Below, in pieces: positions 9,014-16,924 of a stretch of DNA of 64,000 bases. Every line of letters starts with the position of its first letter. Position 1 is the first letter of the stretch. The notes below the pieces were generated by a model that did not search any database, was not told where the DNA came from, and saw only the letters and a list, made by a program, of their open reading frames with translations. The translations under genes were made by a program, and so were the position numbers. The DNA is from Candidatus Poribacteria bacterium (lineage in GTDB: Bacteria > Poribacteria > WGA-4E > PCPOR2b), in contig JAJECO010000044.1 in NCBI GenBank assembly GCA_022822005.1, forward strand, positions 1-64,000. Reading direction: 5' to 3'.

Positions 9014-9673
9014 TCACATCTCAGGTTGTATCGAAGCGCGTTGATTCACAACCCTATCTCGTAGCCCCGCAACGAGGGTCTGCAGTGCCACAGGATTTTC
9101 ATCAAGGAAGGGAACAACAATATCGGCGTAAGCCTTGCACGGCTCGGTGTAGACCGAGAAATTGGGGATAACATCCCGGCGATACCACGCAACCGCCCCC
9201 TCAAGATCGCCACCACGTTGTGCAACATCCCGTAACAGGCGACGCAGTACCCGTTCATGGGGTTCGACATCAACAAAAAGTTTAACATCCATCAGGCCCC
9301 TGAGTGCTGCATCCCACAGAATAAGATGCCCTTCGACGATAATCAAATCGCTTGGTGGAATCGTGGCGGGCGCATCACCGCGTACAAACGCGCGTGTCCC
9401 TTCAGGCGGCGTTTCAATCGGTTGGCGTGCGATTAGTTGACGGATATGCCCCAACAGTGCGTCCCATCGAACTGCATCCGGATGGTTCGCAGTGATAACC
9501 TGCTCTCGTTCTTCCGGTGGATATTCCGACCAGTCCCTGAAGTAGTAATCTTGGTGTAGAATCACGGGCGAGAATTCTTTGAGTTCCTTGGCGAGGGCTG
9601 CTGCTAACGTTGTTTTCCCTGAGGCTGACCCACCCGATATCCCAACCGTCGCCGGTTTGAAGTTTTGGGGCAT
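9014..9673 (-). CDS. uridine kinase-like P-loop kinase
   Basis: 219 residues. A Walker A motif GISGGSASGKTT near the N terminus, a DYYF segment after it, a central EGHLILWD strand, and LFVDVEPHERVLRRLLRDV are the signature of the uridine kinase/phosphoribulokinase family. These use ATP to phosphorylate uridine/cytidine or related small molecules in the cytoplasm. The spacing matches Udk-like proteins of ~210 residues; substrate specificity cannot be read from the sequence. It converges with the DUF4159 gene at 7300-8844. Its 3' end has a degraded duplicate at 7081-7275. Confidence 0.8.
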   Translation of the reverse strand: MPQNFKPATVGISGGSASGKTTLAAALAKELKEFSPVILHQDYYFRDWSEYPPEEREQVITANHPDAVRWDALLGHIRQLIARQPIETPPEGTRAFVRGDAPATIPPSDLIIVEGHLILWDAALRGLMDVKLFVDVEPHERVLRRLLRDVAQRGGDLEGAVAWYRRDVIPNFSVYTEPCKAYADIVVPFLDENPVALQTLVAGLRDRVVNQRASIQPEM

Positions 9674-9718
9674 CTACAACTCCTTATTGCGGATCAAGTG
9701 CGGTTGTTTGAGAACTTA

Positions 9719-10615
9719 TCACGGGTTATACTCCCAGTTTGCCTTGCGAGCCCCGTATTTTCTGCCATCAATCACTGTTTGATGACAGTTGAGGCAAGCG
9801 CTGTAGGATTTGACCCCATGGCTTTCATGGTCAAACTGGATTTCAGGGGTGTTGTGAACGTGGCAGGTGAGACAGGTGTAAGCCTCGTACGCGGCATCTG
9901 CATGGACACTTAGCCGATCGCCCATCTTCTTGACCGTATATTCCTCCCCGTTTTTTTCATCGGTTACCAGCCAGTGGTTATCCCCCTCTTTCTTCGAAAT
10001 TGTGGTCTGTCGAGAGAGGGAGGTTCCGTGCAGATTAAACTCCCACTGCAAATCCTCTGAGACAACTCCGCCGGTATCCAAATAGGTCTGGAAATGTGAA
10101 TCGGTGGTAAACAACATTGCTGCTGATGGATGACATTTCACACACGCGACATCGTGAACTTCTGTCAAAGGGAAGAATTCTTCATGGTCTAACTTTTCTC
10201 TACCGTGCAGAAGGATGGAAAGCAGCAAAATTGGTGCGAGCGCAAGATGACAACGGAGGAGGGTGCGTCGTGTTCGATGAGTGGTAAGACTGACGGCAAC
10301 CCCGGTTCCAAAATTGAGCAGCGCCAGTATAAACGCCATCCACGAATGCCAAACGAGGGGTTGAGCCGCTGAGTGGATGAGAACAAGGAACAACCCTAAC
10401 GATGCGAGTCTTTGATGATATTTGAGCCAGACCTGCCGGTTTCCCCATCGGATCAGCCGTGTCCGTAAGATGTAGCCACTCGCAATGAAAAGGATGATAG
10501 CGCCGATGATACTGAGCGTATGCCGAGTCTCGCCAAAACTTGATCTGAGGATGAAGAAGAGGGATATAAGGATCGCTCCCACAGCCCCTTGAGCGATCCG
10601 AATGAATGGATTCAT
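9719..10615 (-). CDS. membrane-bound multihaem cytochrome c
   Basis: 298 residues. The N-terminal half has four to five hydrophobic helices, several bearing histidines (YHQRLAS, LVLIHSA, RCHLAL, LLHGREKL), as in di-haem b-type membrane anchors. The C-terminal half is extracytoplasmic with three CxxCH haem c sites (CVKCH, CLTCH, CLNCH) and additional histidines (DSHFQTY, FDHESHG). It probably passes electrons between the quinone pool or a b-type module and periplasmic partners. No specific family name is assigned. It is downstream of, and co-oriented with, the HtrA-like gene, but the 316-base gap argues against a tight operon. Confidence 0.7.
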   Translation of the reverse strand: MNPFIRIAQGAVGAILISLFFILRSSFGETRHTLSIIGAIILFIASGYILRTRLIRWGNRQVWLKYHQRLASLGLFLVLIHSAAQPLVWHSWMAFILALLNFGTGVAVSLTTHRTRRTLLRCHLALAPILLLSILLHGREKLDHEEFFPLTEVHDVACVKCHPSAAMLFTTDSHFQTYLDTGGVVSEDLQWEFNLHGTSLSRQTTISKKEGDNHWLVTDEKNGEEYTVKKMGDRLSVHADAAYEAYTCLTCHVHNTPEIQFDHESHGVKSYSACLNCHQTVIDGRKYGARKANWEYNP

Positions 10616-10931
10616 AACAGGAATTAATAAAAAAGCCGGGTCATGTTATGGTGTAGTTTCGACGGAAGCATTCCAGTTGGTAGGCGAGGCGAGTGCCAAT
10701 CGAACCTCGAAACAAATGAAAAATACCGAGGGAAACCACAATTCCCAAAACTGACCCAGCTGTTGATTTTTGGAGGCAAATGTAATTACGTCATATAAGA
10801 GCGCAATCTTTGTGCCAAAACCGGCATCTCGCTGGAGCCTGAGATAATTAGAACACAACTCTGTTAAGATGTCAAGTTTTGTACAGATATTTAACAGGGG
10901 TGTTCAGATTTTGAGCAGCCTTCCCCTGTTT
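10616..10931. other. intergenic gap without recognisable gene
   Basis: About 316 bases between the cytochrome and the HtrA-like gene. A 70-codon minus-strand ORF (10646-10858) has no recognisable domain and no good RBS. I see no repeat or RNA motif. Confidence 0.4.
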
Positions 10932-12443
10932 TTACTTAATGGTGATATACCGCGCTTGCCCCTCATGTTTTACGAGTAGCAAGATTTTGGCTTCACCCGC
11001 GACCTTCTCCACCACCGCTTTGAATTCCGCGACGTTGTGAATAGGTTGGTTCTCGACTTCAAGAATTAGGTCTTCTTTGCGGAGCCCCGCTTCAGCAGCC
11101 ACACTGCCCGGCACAACGTCAGCAATTAACACTCCCTCATCAGCAGTGTGTCCAAGTTTTTCAGCCAGATCGGCTGTCAGGTTCTGAAGGGAGAGCCCTT
11201 TCCAAAGATTAACATATTCCTCAGAATCTTTGGGAGGCCGAAGGGCTTGTGGGGAGCGTTCGCCAAGCGTCACAGAGATATTTTGTGTTTGGCGGTCACG
11301 TAGAATGGAAATCGAGACCGTGGTCATCGGCTTATACATGGCAATTGCAGCACGGAGATGATTCACACCCTTGATCGTCTCGGCGTTAATAGCGGTGATT
11401 ACATCACCTCTCTGCAAGCCAGATTCTGCCGCGGGCATGCCATCAAAAGTCTGGGTAATCAGGGCTCCCATCGGTCTGTCCAAGCCGAGTTTATCAGCCA
11501 TATCCGAATCTACCTCCTGAATCGAAACGCCCAGCCAGCCGCGTGTTACTTTTCCACGTTCGATCAGTTCTGTCGCAATCTGTCTGACCGTGTTAATTGG
11601 TATGGCAAATGCATTAGCAAATGCGCCCTCCGATGGGCTGCCAGCGGTCATGCCGATGATTTCGCCTTTTGCGTTGACGATTGCACTGCCGCCGGTACCG
11701 GGCCGTAGATTCGCGTCAATCGCGAGCCAGTTTTCATAATCGGCGATGCGGGGGTTGCGTCCAACGCCGCTAATCATTCCCAAAGAGATTGTGGGTTCCT
11801 GACTGGCGGTATATCCGAGGGCAACCATTAACTCACCGAGGGCAACGTCATCCGAGTCGCCGAAATTCGTTGTAGGTAGTCCGTCGGTGTCAACTTTAAG
11901 TACGGAAATTCCCGTGGCTCTGTCTGATGCAACTATTTTCGCGTCAAGGCGTGTACCGTCCTGAAGTGTAATAGTAATCCCCCCGCTATCATCGACTAAA
12001 CCGATAACGGTGACGATGTGCCCGTGTTTATCAAGCAAGATTCCAGAGCCAAAATTATTGTTATCTATGAATTGGTGTTCAGGGGTGACTCTAACCGGCG
12101 GGACTTGTCTTTCCCCATGCGGATCAGGAAAGAAAAAATGGTCTTCCGACTTTTCCTCCGGATCTGCGTTTCGGTCGAACCACCAACGACGAAATTCCTC
12201 TTGACGGAACGGAAATACATCGCGCCGTTCAAAGTGTTCAAAACGCGGTTCTCGGTTTTCGTCTGATACCACTCTAATTCCAACAACCGCTTCGCCAACT
12301 TCCTGTGCGAGCACCGCGAAACCCTTGCTGAGTGCTTGTAACGTCTGTTGTTCATCTGCTGCCAATGCAGCATGTTGGAGAATGCCGAAGGCGAGTATGC
12401 AGATGAGAACAATGCTGCGTGTTTGGGGTACATTGATTTTCAT
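10932..12443 (-). CDS. HtrA/DegP-like protein with two PDZ domains and a lost catalytic triad
   Basis: 503 residues. The ATG at 12443 is chosen because AAGGAAGG precedes it and a signal peptide starts there (SIVLICILAFGILQHAALA). A trypsin-like domain (FGSGILLDKHGHIVTV ... LDAKIVASDRAT) and two PDZ domains (GWLGVSIQEVDSDMADKLGL and SLQNLTADLAEKLGH onward) give DegP order. Compared with DegP, the catalytic His of TNNHVV is replaced (TVIGLV), the Asp of SDIA/TDLA is replaced (TGISVLKVD), and GNSGG reads GTGGS with no Ser in the nucleophile position. It is therefore predicted to be proteolytically inactive: a periplasmic chaperone or scaffold. Reading frame and length are intact, so this is not simple decay. 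Confidence 0.85.
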   Translation of the reverse strand: MKINVPQTRSIVLICILAFGILQHAALAADEQQTLQALSKGFAVLAQEVGEAVVGIRVVSDENREPRFEHFERRDVFPFRQEEFRRWWFDRNADPEEKSEDHFFFPDPHGERQVPPVRVTPEHQFIDNNNFGSGILLDKHGHIVTVIGLVDDSGGITITLQDGTRLDAKIVASDRATGISVLKVDTDGLPTTNFGDSDDVALGELMVALGYTASQEPTISLGMISGVGRNPRIADYENWLAIDANLRPGTGGSAIVNAKGEIIGMTAGSPSEGAFANAFAIPINTVRQIATELIERGKVTRGWLGVSIQEVDSDMADKLGLDRPMGALITQTFDGMPAAESGLQRGDVITAINAETIKGVNHLRAAIAMYKPMTTVSISILRDRQTQNISVTLGERSPQALRPPKDSEEYVNLWKGLSLQNLTADLAEKLGHTADEGVLIADVVPGSVAAEAGLRKEDLILEVENQPIHNVAEFKAVVEKVAGEAKILLLVKHEGQARYITIK

Positions 12444-12531
12444 GTTTTCTACCTTCCTTACGGTTTGAACGGTAACACACTGCGTATATGGGGTAGGTTT
12501 CATCAAAATTTACTATACCGTTCAGTTCATG

Positions 12532-12561
12532 TTGGAAACTATAATGAGAATAGGGTATAAT
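12532..12561 (+). promoter_or_regulatory. sigma-70-like promoter for the secreted lectin-like gene
   Basis: TTGGAA at 12532-12537 and a perfect TATAAT at 12556-12561, separated by 18 bases, lie ~85 bases upstream of the ATG at 12647. It sits in the divergent interval between the HtrA-like gene and the secreted protein and is oriented to the right. Confidence 0.5.
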
Positions 12562-12646
12562 CTCTATAAGCGTCAATGGACAGATTTCTGAAGCATCTGT
12601 ATGATGTTTTTCCTGTTTGGCAGTAAAACTAAAGGGAGGATTCGCC

Positions 12647-13453
12647 ATGTTTCACAAGAAAGAATTTCAAAAGCGATGGATTCTTACCATACTATCTGTT
12701 GTGGTGAGCATCTTTATCCTACCAACTTTGACTCAAGCACAGAAAATTTTGTTTGAAGATACTTTTGATAAGGCGAATGACAAGTTAAACGGTACAGGAA
12801 AATGGCACACGGTCTCTGGAGCGTGGGTCATTAAAAATGGCAAATTGTCACAGAACCAACGAAATGGTAAAAATCTTATCCTTGTGTCCGATGGTCATTG
12901 GGATGAGGAATGGAATGACTATTGGTTCTACTCAACGATCCGCCTTGCAGCGGGTCAAAGCCCACTCCTCATTTGGCGATTCCACAGTGATGAAGGGGCG
13001 GGTTTTGGCGGTAAAGATACTTTGCCCCCTCGGATGCAACAGAGCTTGCGCCGTCATGTCATTTATTTGGAACTGAACAAGGACGGGAAAAGATCCGTTG
13101 TGATTCGGCATATACGGCATATTGTGAAAGAGTTTGAAAAAACCGAAACGAAAACGAAAGTTGATAAGGGCACAGAGTACTGGATCAAAATCGAAAATCA
13201 CCCGGCAGGCTACCGTTTTTTCCTCACAGGCAATGCCGCAGCAGCAGCATTGGGGGATTACGGTCCAGTTCTCTTTGACGTTAAGGATTTCAACATCCAG
13301 GGCGAAGGGCGGGTCGGTTTTGGAACACTAGAGGCGGTGATCGAGGTAGACAACGTGTATGTCACTGAACCTGAAAAAAATCCTTTCGCTGTAGAGGCGC
13401 AGGGCAAGTTGACGACCACTTGGGGGCTGCTGAAATCAAGTGTGGTCCAATAG
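12647..13453 (+). CDS. secreted concanavalin/DUF1080-like protein with putative sorting tail
   Basis: 268 residues. A signal peptide (RWILTILSVVVSIFILPTLTQA) is followed by LFEDTFDKAND ... KWHTVSGAWVIKNGKL and later EYWIKIENHPAGYRFFL and GRVGFGTLEAVIEVDNVYV. This is the pattern of a DUF1080/LamG-like beta-jelly-roll domain that binds or cleaves glycans. No catalytic pair is clear, so binding is as likely as hydrolysis. The end, KLTTTWGLLKSSVVQ, resembles the end of the PD40 protein at 3578-4567, suggesting a shared C-terminal targeting motif. The ATG at 12647 has GGGAGG upstream. The next gene starts ~20 bases downstream, so the two are probably co-transcribed. Confidence 0.75.
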   Translation: MFHKKEFQKRWILTILSVVVSIFILPTLTQAQKILFEDTFDKANDKLNGTGKWHTVSGAWVIKNGKLSQNQRNGKNLILVSDGHWDEEWNDYWFYSTIRLAAGQSPLLIWRFHSDEGAGFGGKDTLPPRMQQSLRRHVIYLELNKDGKRSVVIRHIRHIVKEFEKTETKTKVDKGTEYWIKIENHPAGYRFFLTGNAAAAALGDYGPVLFDVKDFNIQGEGRVGFGTLEAVIEVDNVYVTEPEKNPFAVEAQGKLTTTWGLLKSSVVQ

Positions 13454-13475
13454 GATCGCGAAAGGGATAGAACGA

Positions 13476-14234
13476 ATGAAGGTTGTGGTATTCGGCGCAG
13501 CCGGCTGGATGGGCAGGGCGGTACTTGCCAATTTGGCCGGCAAACATCAGATTCGCGCCTTTGATCGGGGGGCGGAGGCATGGGAGCAGTGGAAGGATAT
13601 CGACGGTGAATCGCAGAGTGAAGAGATTATCCACGGGGATATTGTGGACTTCACGACTGTGCACAATGCCACGGAGGGAATGGATGCGGTGATTCATCTC
13701 GCAGTCCATTTCGGGGGATATGGTGTAGATGATCCGCAGCCGTTCTTGGTGAATTTGAAAGGCTTGTGGAATGTGCTGGAATCCGCACAGCAGCGTGGTA
13801 TCAAACGGGTGGTGCACATCGGTTCTTGCCAGACTGTGCACCCCCAAGGGGTATTTTTTACCGCGGATGTCAGAAGACCCGATGGGAGTCAGTACGCGGT
13901 CTGTAAGCGCTTGCAGGAGGAGATGTGTCGCCAATTTTACGAAGCTTACGGATCGCGTATTATTGTCCTGCGTCCGGATTATATTGTGGATAGTCGATTG
14001 GGAATCAACAGGCGTCGCGAGAAATTAGGCTCCGAGGAGGCACCGGTGAGGAATGGCTGCGTGTGTCGGCACGATCTGGCGGAGGCGTGCCGCCTCGGAA
14101 TAGAATCCACAACAATCGACTTCGATATCTTCCATATTGTGGGCACCCCTGAAGCAGAGAAGACCTGTAATGTGGGGAGGTCGCGTAGCGTGCTAGGTTT
14201 GGAGTATCGGGGAGATCTGGAACAGTATCGGTGA
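13476..14234 (+). CDS. NAD-dependent epimerase/dehydratase-family protein
   Basis: 252 residues. A Rossmann GAAGWMGRAVL motif at the N terminus, GDIVDF and DAVIHLA segments, and a YAVCK that fits the YxxxK catalytic motif of extended short-chain dehydrogenases identify a nucleotide-sugar epimerase/dehydratase-type enzyme. A serine (IGSCQTV) lies in the catalytic position upstream. It probably acts on a sugar or sugar nucleotide in the cytoplasm; the substrate is unknown. The start at 13476 is preferred because the Rossmann strand KVVVFGAAG begins immediately. Overall fold and size resemble the epimerase at 36136-36858. Confidence 0.75.
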   Translation: MKVVVFGAAGWMGRAVLANLAGKHQIRAFDRGAEAWEQWKDIDGESQSEEIIHGDIVDFTTVHNATEGMDAVIHLAVHFGGYGVDDPQPFLVNLKGLWNVLESAQQRGIKRVVHIGSCQTVHPQGVFFTADVRRPDGSQYAVCKRLQEEMCRQFYEAYGSRIIVLRPDYIVDSRLGINRRREKLGSEEAPVRNGCVCRHDLAEACRLGIESTTIDFDIFHIVGTPEAEKTCNVGRSRSVLGLEYRGDLEQYR

Positions 14235-14272
14235 TGATAGTGTTCCTTTAATTTTATTGTGGGCAGGAGTTT

Positions 14273-14698
14273 TCAGCGTGGATATAATTCTGATTTGTAG
14301 CCTAACCCCCACACCCGAAGAAGATCGCGGCAGCCCTGTTCAAATGTCTGTGTAAAATCCACCATCTGAAAACTGGACAATGTCCAAGAAAATTGTTCCC
14401 AGTTGCACGGTTCGTAGAGGGCGGGTATAATTTTGTCTACAAAACGATTCTACTGGAGTGCAAACAGGAATTCTCGCTTCACCCAAATGGATTCCACTGA
14501 CCGCGGGGACAGAACCAGAACGAACCAATCGCATCGTCTGAGCGCGACACCGATTTCATCGTGCCACTGTTGTGCTCCAAGGATGTTTGTCCGACTGTAC
14601 CAGACAGGAATCCCATGAGACCGCATCATCTCCGTTAAATCTGTTGCGAACTGCGTATCTTGATCTGAATGAGATAGGAAAACTTCGGTGGGCAACAT
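14273..14698 (-). pseudogene. TIR-domain protein interrupted by an in-frame TAG
   Basis: From the ATG at 14698, 82 codons encode a TIR domain (EVFLSHSDQDTQFATDL, HGIPVWYSRTNILGAQQW, ALRRCDWFVLVLSP, WVKREFLFALQ). A TAG (plus-strand CTA, 14450-14452) then interrupts the frame. Translation continues without any frameshift for another ~58 codons as NRFVDKIIPALYEPCNW ... LSSFQMVDF and ends at a TGA at 14273. Together the halves make one complete TIR_2 domain, so a single CAG-to-TAG change is the simplest explanation. Bacterial TIR domains often act as NAD-degrading effectors or signalling enzymes in phage defence. The neighbour at 14736 is a second, intact TIR gene. Confidence 0.75.
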
Positions 14699-14735
14699 AG
14701 TTCAGTAGGGCTATAGATTTATGTAGAAGGAGTGT

Positions 14736-15146
14736 TTAGGCAGCTTCCAGCAGAGTTTGAACAATCTGTCGGATGCCTTCTTCTTCCTTATCATATTCGG
14801 AGAGTTTTATCATCTGAAGACGCCAAAGAATCCATGGGATGGCTTCTTGTGGAAAATCGGCTGGATCACCAACGAGAACAGGAATTAGGCGTTTGCTGTA
14901 GCGTTCTTCACCAAGGGCATACTCAATTTCACGGCGTACCCACCTTGAGCGAGTTGCCTCCGGCGTCAATAGAACGACCATTGCCTCAGACTCTTTTAAT
15001 GCTTGAGCGACCTGTTCTGCCCAATTATCTCCGGGCAGGATTTCACGTGTATCATCCCAAACCTCCAACCCGGCTTCCTCCAGAATCGCTACAATCTTCT
15101 GTGCGAGTGCTTCGTCGTTGTGAACGTGGCTAATGAAGACCTTCAT
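14736..15146 (-). CDS. TIR-domain protein
   Basis: 136 residues, essentially a bare TIR_2 domain: KVFISHVHNDEALAQKI at the N terminus, LEVWDDTREILPGDNW (box with DD and W), SEAMVVLLTPEATRSRWVRREIEYAL and KRLIPVLVGDP. A glutamate in RREIEYAL is in the region of the catalytic Glu of NAD-hydrolysing TIRs. GGAGGG lies before the ATG. It is divergent from the Mrr-type nuclease at 15393 with a 246-base interval and lies just upstream of the broken TIR gene. Likely function: anti-phage or stress effector/sensor; the partner is unknown. Confidence 0.8.
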   Translation of the reverse strand: MKVFISHVHNDEALAQKIVAILEEAGLEVWDDTREILPGDNWAEQVAQALKESEAMVVLLTPEATRSRWVRREIEYALGEERYSKRLIPVLVGDPADFPQEAIPWILWRLQMIKLSEYDKEEEGIRQIVQTLLEAA

Positions 15147-15392
15147 GATTTAACCCTCCTTTCGCAAATTTCTCCAGACCATAGCTTATCACAAGCGCAT
15201 TAGGTGAAAAGATTAGTAGAGCAAATAATAACATATTGGATCGGAATGTGACAGGAAAATTGTAAGGGAGGTTATCAGTTTTGGCGGTGGCTGACATTCT
15301 CTTTTTGCTTGATTTGGTTTGAAGGTTGGTGTAGTATCTCCACACAGAGAATTTCTACGAATCATATATAAACAGACCAAGGGTAAACGATT

Positions 15393-16400
15393 ATGGCAGA
15401 AATAATGTGGATGGTACGCGCTGGACAAGGCGGATACCTCATTGAGGAATTTGTTACCCGTGAACTTATCGCCATTGGCTGGCATAAGCTCGGTGATTTA
15501 AGCACGGTAACTTCTCAAGAAGAAATCAGAGAGCGGTATGATTGTGCATATCCCAACGAAAGACCGGGTAGAGCGGCACACGCTGTGTCCATGATTTACA
15601 AATTCCGATCCACACTTGAGGCAAATCAAAAGGTGGTAACTTATGATCGTCAGAATCGCAAATACCTTATCGGTAGAATTACAAGTGATTACTATTACGA
15701 TACCGATGAAATTGCCGAGGATATCTCCGATTACGCTCATTTGCGAAAAGTTGATTGGGAAGACAGTGTAAGCCGGGATGTGCTATCTATTTCCTCAAGA
15801 AATTCATTAGGTGGTATCCAGACGCTCTTTTCAGTAAATGAAGAAGTATCGACAGAATTATTATCTCATCTAGGAGAGCCGACGACACCAGAAGACACCG
15901 AAGTGGACGATAACGGACTCGATCAGATTAAAGAGGATACCCGTGCACAAGCCCACGAACTTATCAAAGACAAACTATCGAGGCTATCCCCTGATGAAAT
16001 GGAAGATCTAGCAGCAACGATTCTGCGAGCCATGGGATACAAAACTCGGGTTATGCCTAAGGGGAGGGATCGAGGGGTTGACGTTCTTGCCTCTCGTGAC
16101 GGACTTGGGCTTGAAGAACCGAGGATTAAGGTCCAGGTAAAACACCGGCCGGAAACAACCATGGGGGCTCCAGATATTCGTAGTTTTCTTGGCGGTTTAC
16201 GAGAGGGTGACACAGGGTTATATATCAGCACCGGCGGTTTTACACAGGACGCCAGATATGAAGAAGATCGTTCAAATGTTCCTCTAACTCTATTAGGGCT
16301 TGATGATCTTGCGGACCTTATTGTGCACCACTATGAGGGTTTTGATATTGAGGGCAAGAGGTTGATGCCGCTAGTTAGAGTATACTTCCCTACCGAATAA
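15393..16400 (+). CDS. Mrr-type restriction endonuclease
   Basis: 335 residues. The C-terminal half is an Mrr_cat PD-(D/E)xK domain: LSPDEMEDLAATILRAMGYK, then RGVDVLASRDG and IKVQVKHRP, the D ... QxK catalytic residues, and YISTGGFTQDARYEED near the end. The N-terminal ~170 residues (MWMVRAGQGGYLIEEF, WHKLGDLS) resemble the substrate-sensing half found in such stand-alone proteins. The family includes type IV enzymes that cleave modified foreign DNA. It is divergent from the TIR gene and belongs to a small defence-like patch. No methyltransferase is nearby. Confidence 0.8.
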   Translation: MAEIMWMVRAGQGGYLIEEFVTRELIAIGWHKLGDLSTVTSQEEIRERYDCAYPNERPGRAAHAVSMIYKFRSTLEANQKVVTYDRQNRKYLIGRITSDYYYDTDEIAEDISDYAHLRKVDWEDSVSRDVLSISSRNSLGGIQTLFSVNEEVSTELLSHLGEPTTPEDTEVDDNGLDQIKEDTRAQAHELIKDKLSRLSPDEMEDLAATILRAMGYKTRVMPKGRDRGVDVLASRDGLGLEEPRIKVQVKHRPETTMGAPDIRSFLGGLREGDTGLYISTGGFTQDARYEEDRSNVPLTLLGLDDLADLIVHHYEGFDIEGKRLMPLVRVYFPTE

Positions 16401-16618
16401 ATAACAGTACACAGTTGTCGGGAGGTATTGCGGTATTAGGGGCGTTTGAAAATCTATAGACAAAACCAATCTCCTCGACGCTGAATTACCACAATTTAAG
16501 TGGATAGGAAAATAGGTAAAGCAACCCTGATACATATTCTAAAACTACTGGGTTATCTAATACAAAACCATTACATATCAACTAAACAGTTCAAATCAAA
16601 GTGAAGCGAGGGATCCCG
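16401..16618. other. intergenic gap, nothing recognised
   Basis: About 220 A/T-rich bases between the Mrr-type gene and the DUF433 gene. No ORF, repeat or terminator is evident. Confidence 0.3.
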
Positions 16619-16876
16619 ATGGGCACATCCAAAACAGGTTCGTTTGAAATGGTTGCGGACCGTATAACAATAGATCCTGAAATCTGTCATGGCAAGCCGT
16701 GCATACGTGGATTGCGCTATCCTGTTGAATTGATACTAGAGTTGTTGAGTGCTGAAATGACCATCGACGAAATTTTGGCAGATTATGACGACTTAGAACG
16801 TAACGATATCTTAGCGGCTTTGGCGTTTGCAGCGCGACTGACTCAGGTTCAGCGGATGCAGGCTACTATGGTATGA
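16619..16876 (+). CDS. DUF433 antitoxin-like protein
   Basis: 85 residues with the DUF433 hallmark DRITIDPEICHGKPCIRGLRYPV and the helix-turn-helix-like ILELLSAEMTIDEILADYDDL. These proteins are usually the first gene of a two-gene module with a PIN-like DUF5615 toxin and are thought to bind and repress it. The stop codon overlaps the ATG of the following toxin remnant (ATGA), the normal arrangement. The ATG at 16619 follows GAGGGA; a GTG at 16601 is an alternative start. Confidence 0.75.
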   Translation: MGTSKTGSFEMVADRITIDPEICHGKPCIRGLRYPVELILELLSAEMTIDEILADYDDLERNDILAALAFAARLTQVQRMQATMV

Positions 16877-16911
16877 AGTTTTTAGCGGAGGCCCACCTAC
16901 CGCTCATAAAA
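16873..16911 (+). pseudogene. stub of DUF5615 PIN-like toxin
   Basis: Overlapping the DUF433 stop by four bases, a frame starts MKFLAEAHLPL, the typical N terminus of DUF5615 PIN-like nucleases with the first acidic residue region. Similarity stops after about 12 codons, where the upstream sequence of the next gene takes over. The toxin has therefore been deleted and only the translationally coupled start remains, leaving an orphan antitoxin. Confidence 0.55.
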
Positions 16912-16924
16912 GGACATGCAAATT

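Noticed and set aside
10646-10858. 70-codon minus-strand ORF between the cytochrome and HtrA genes
   Set aside because: No domain, no RBS, and nothing conserved that I can recognise.
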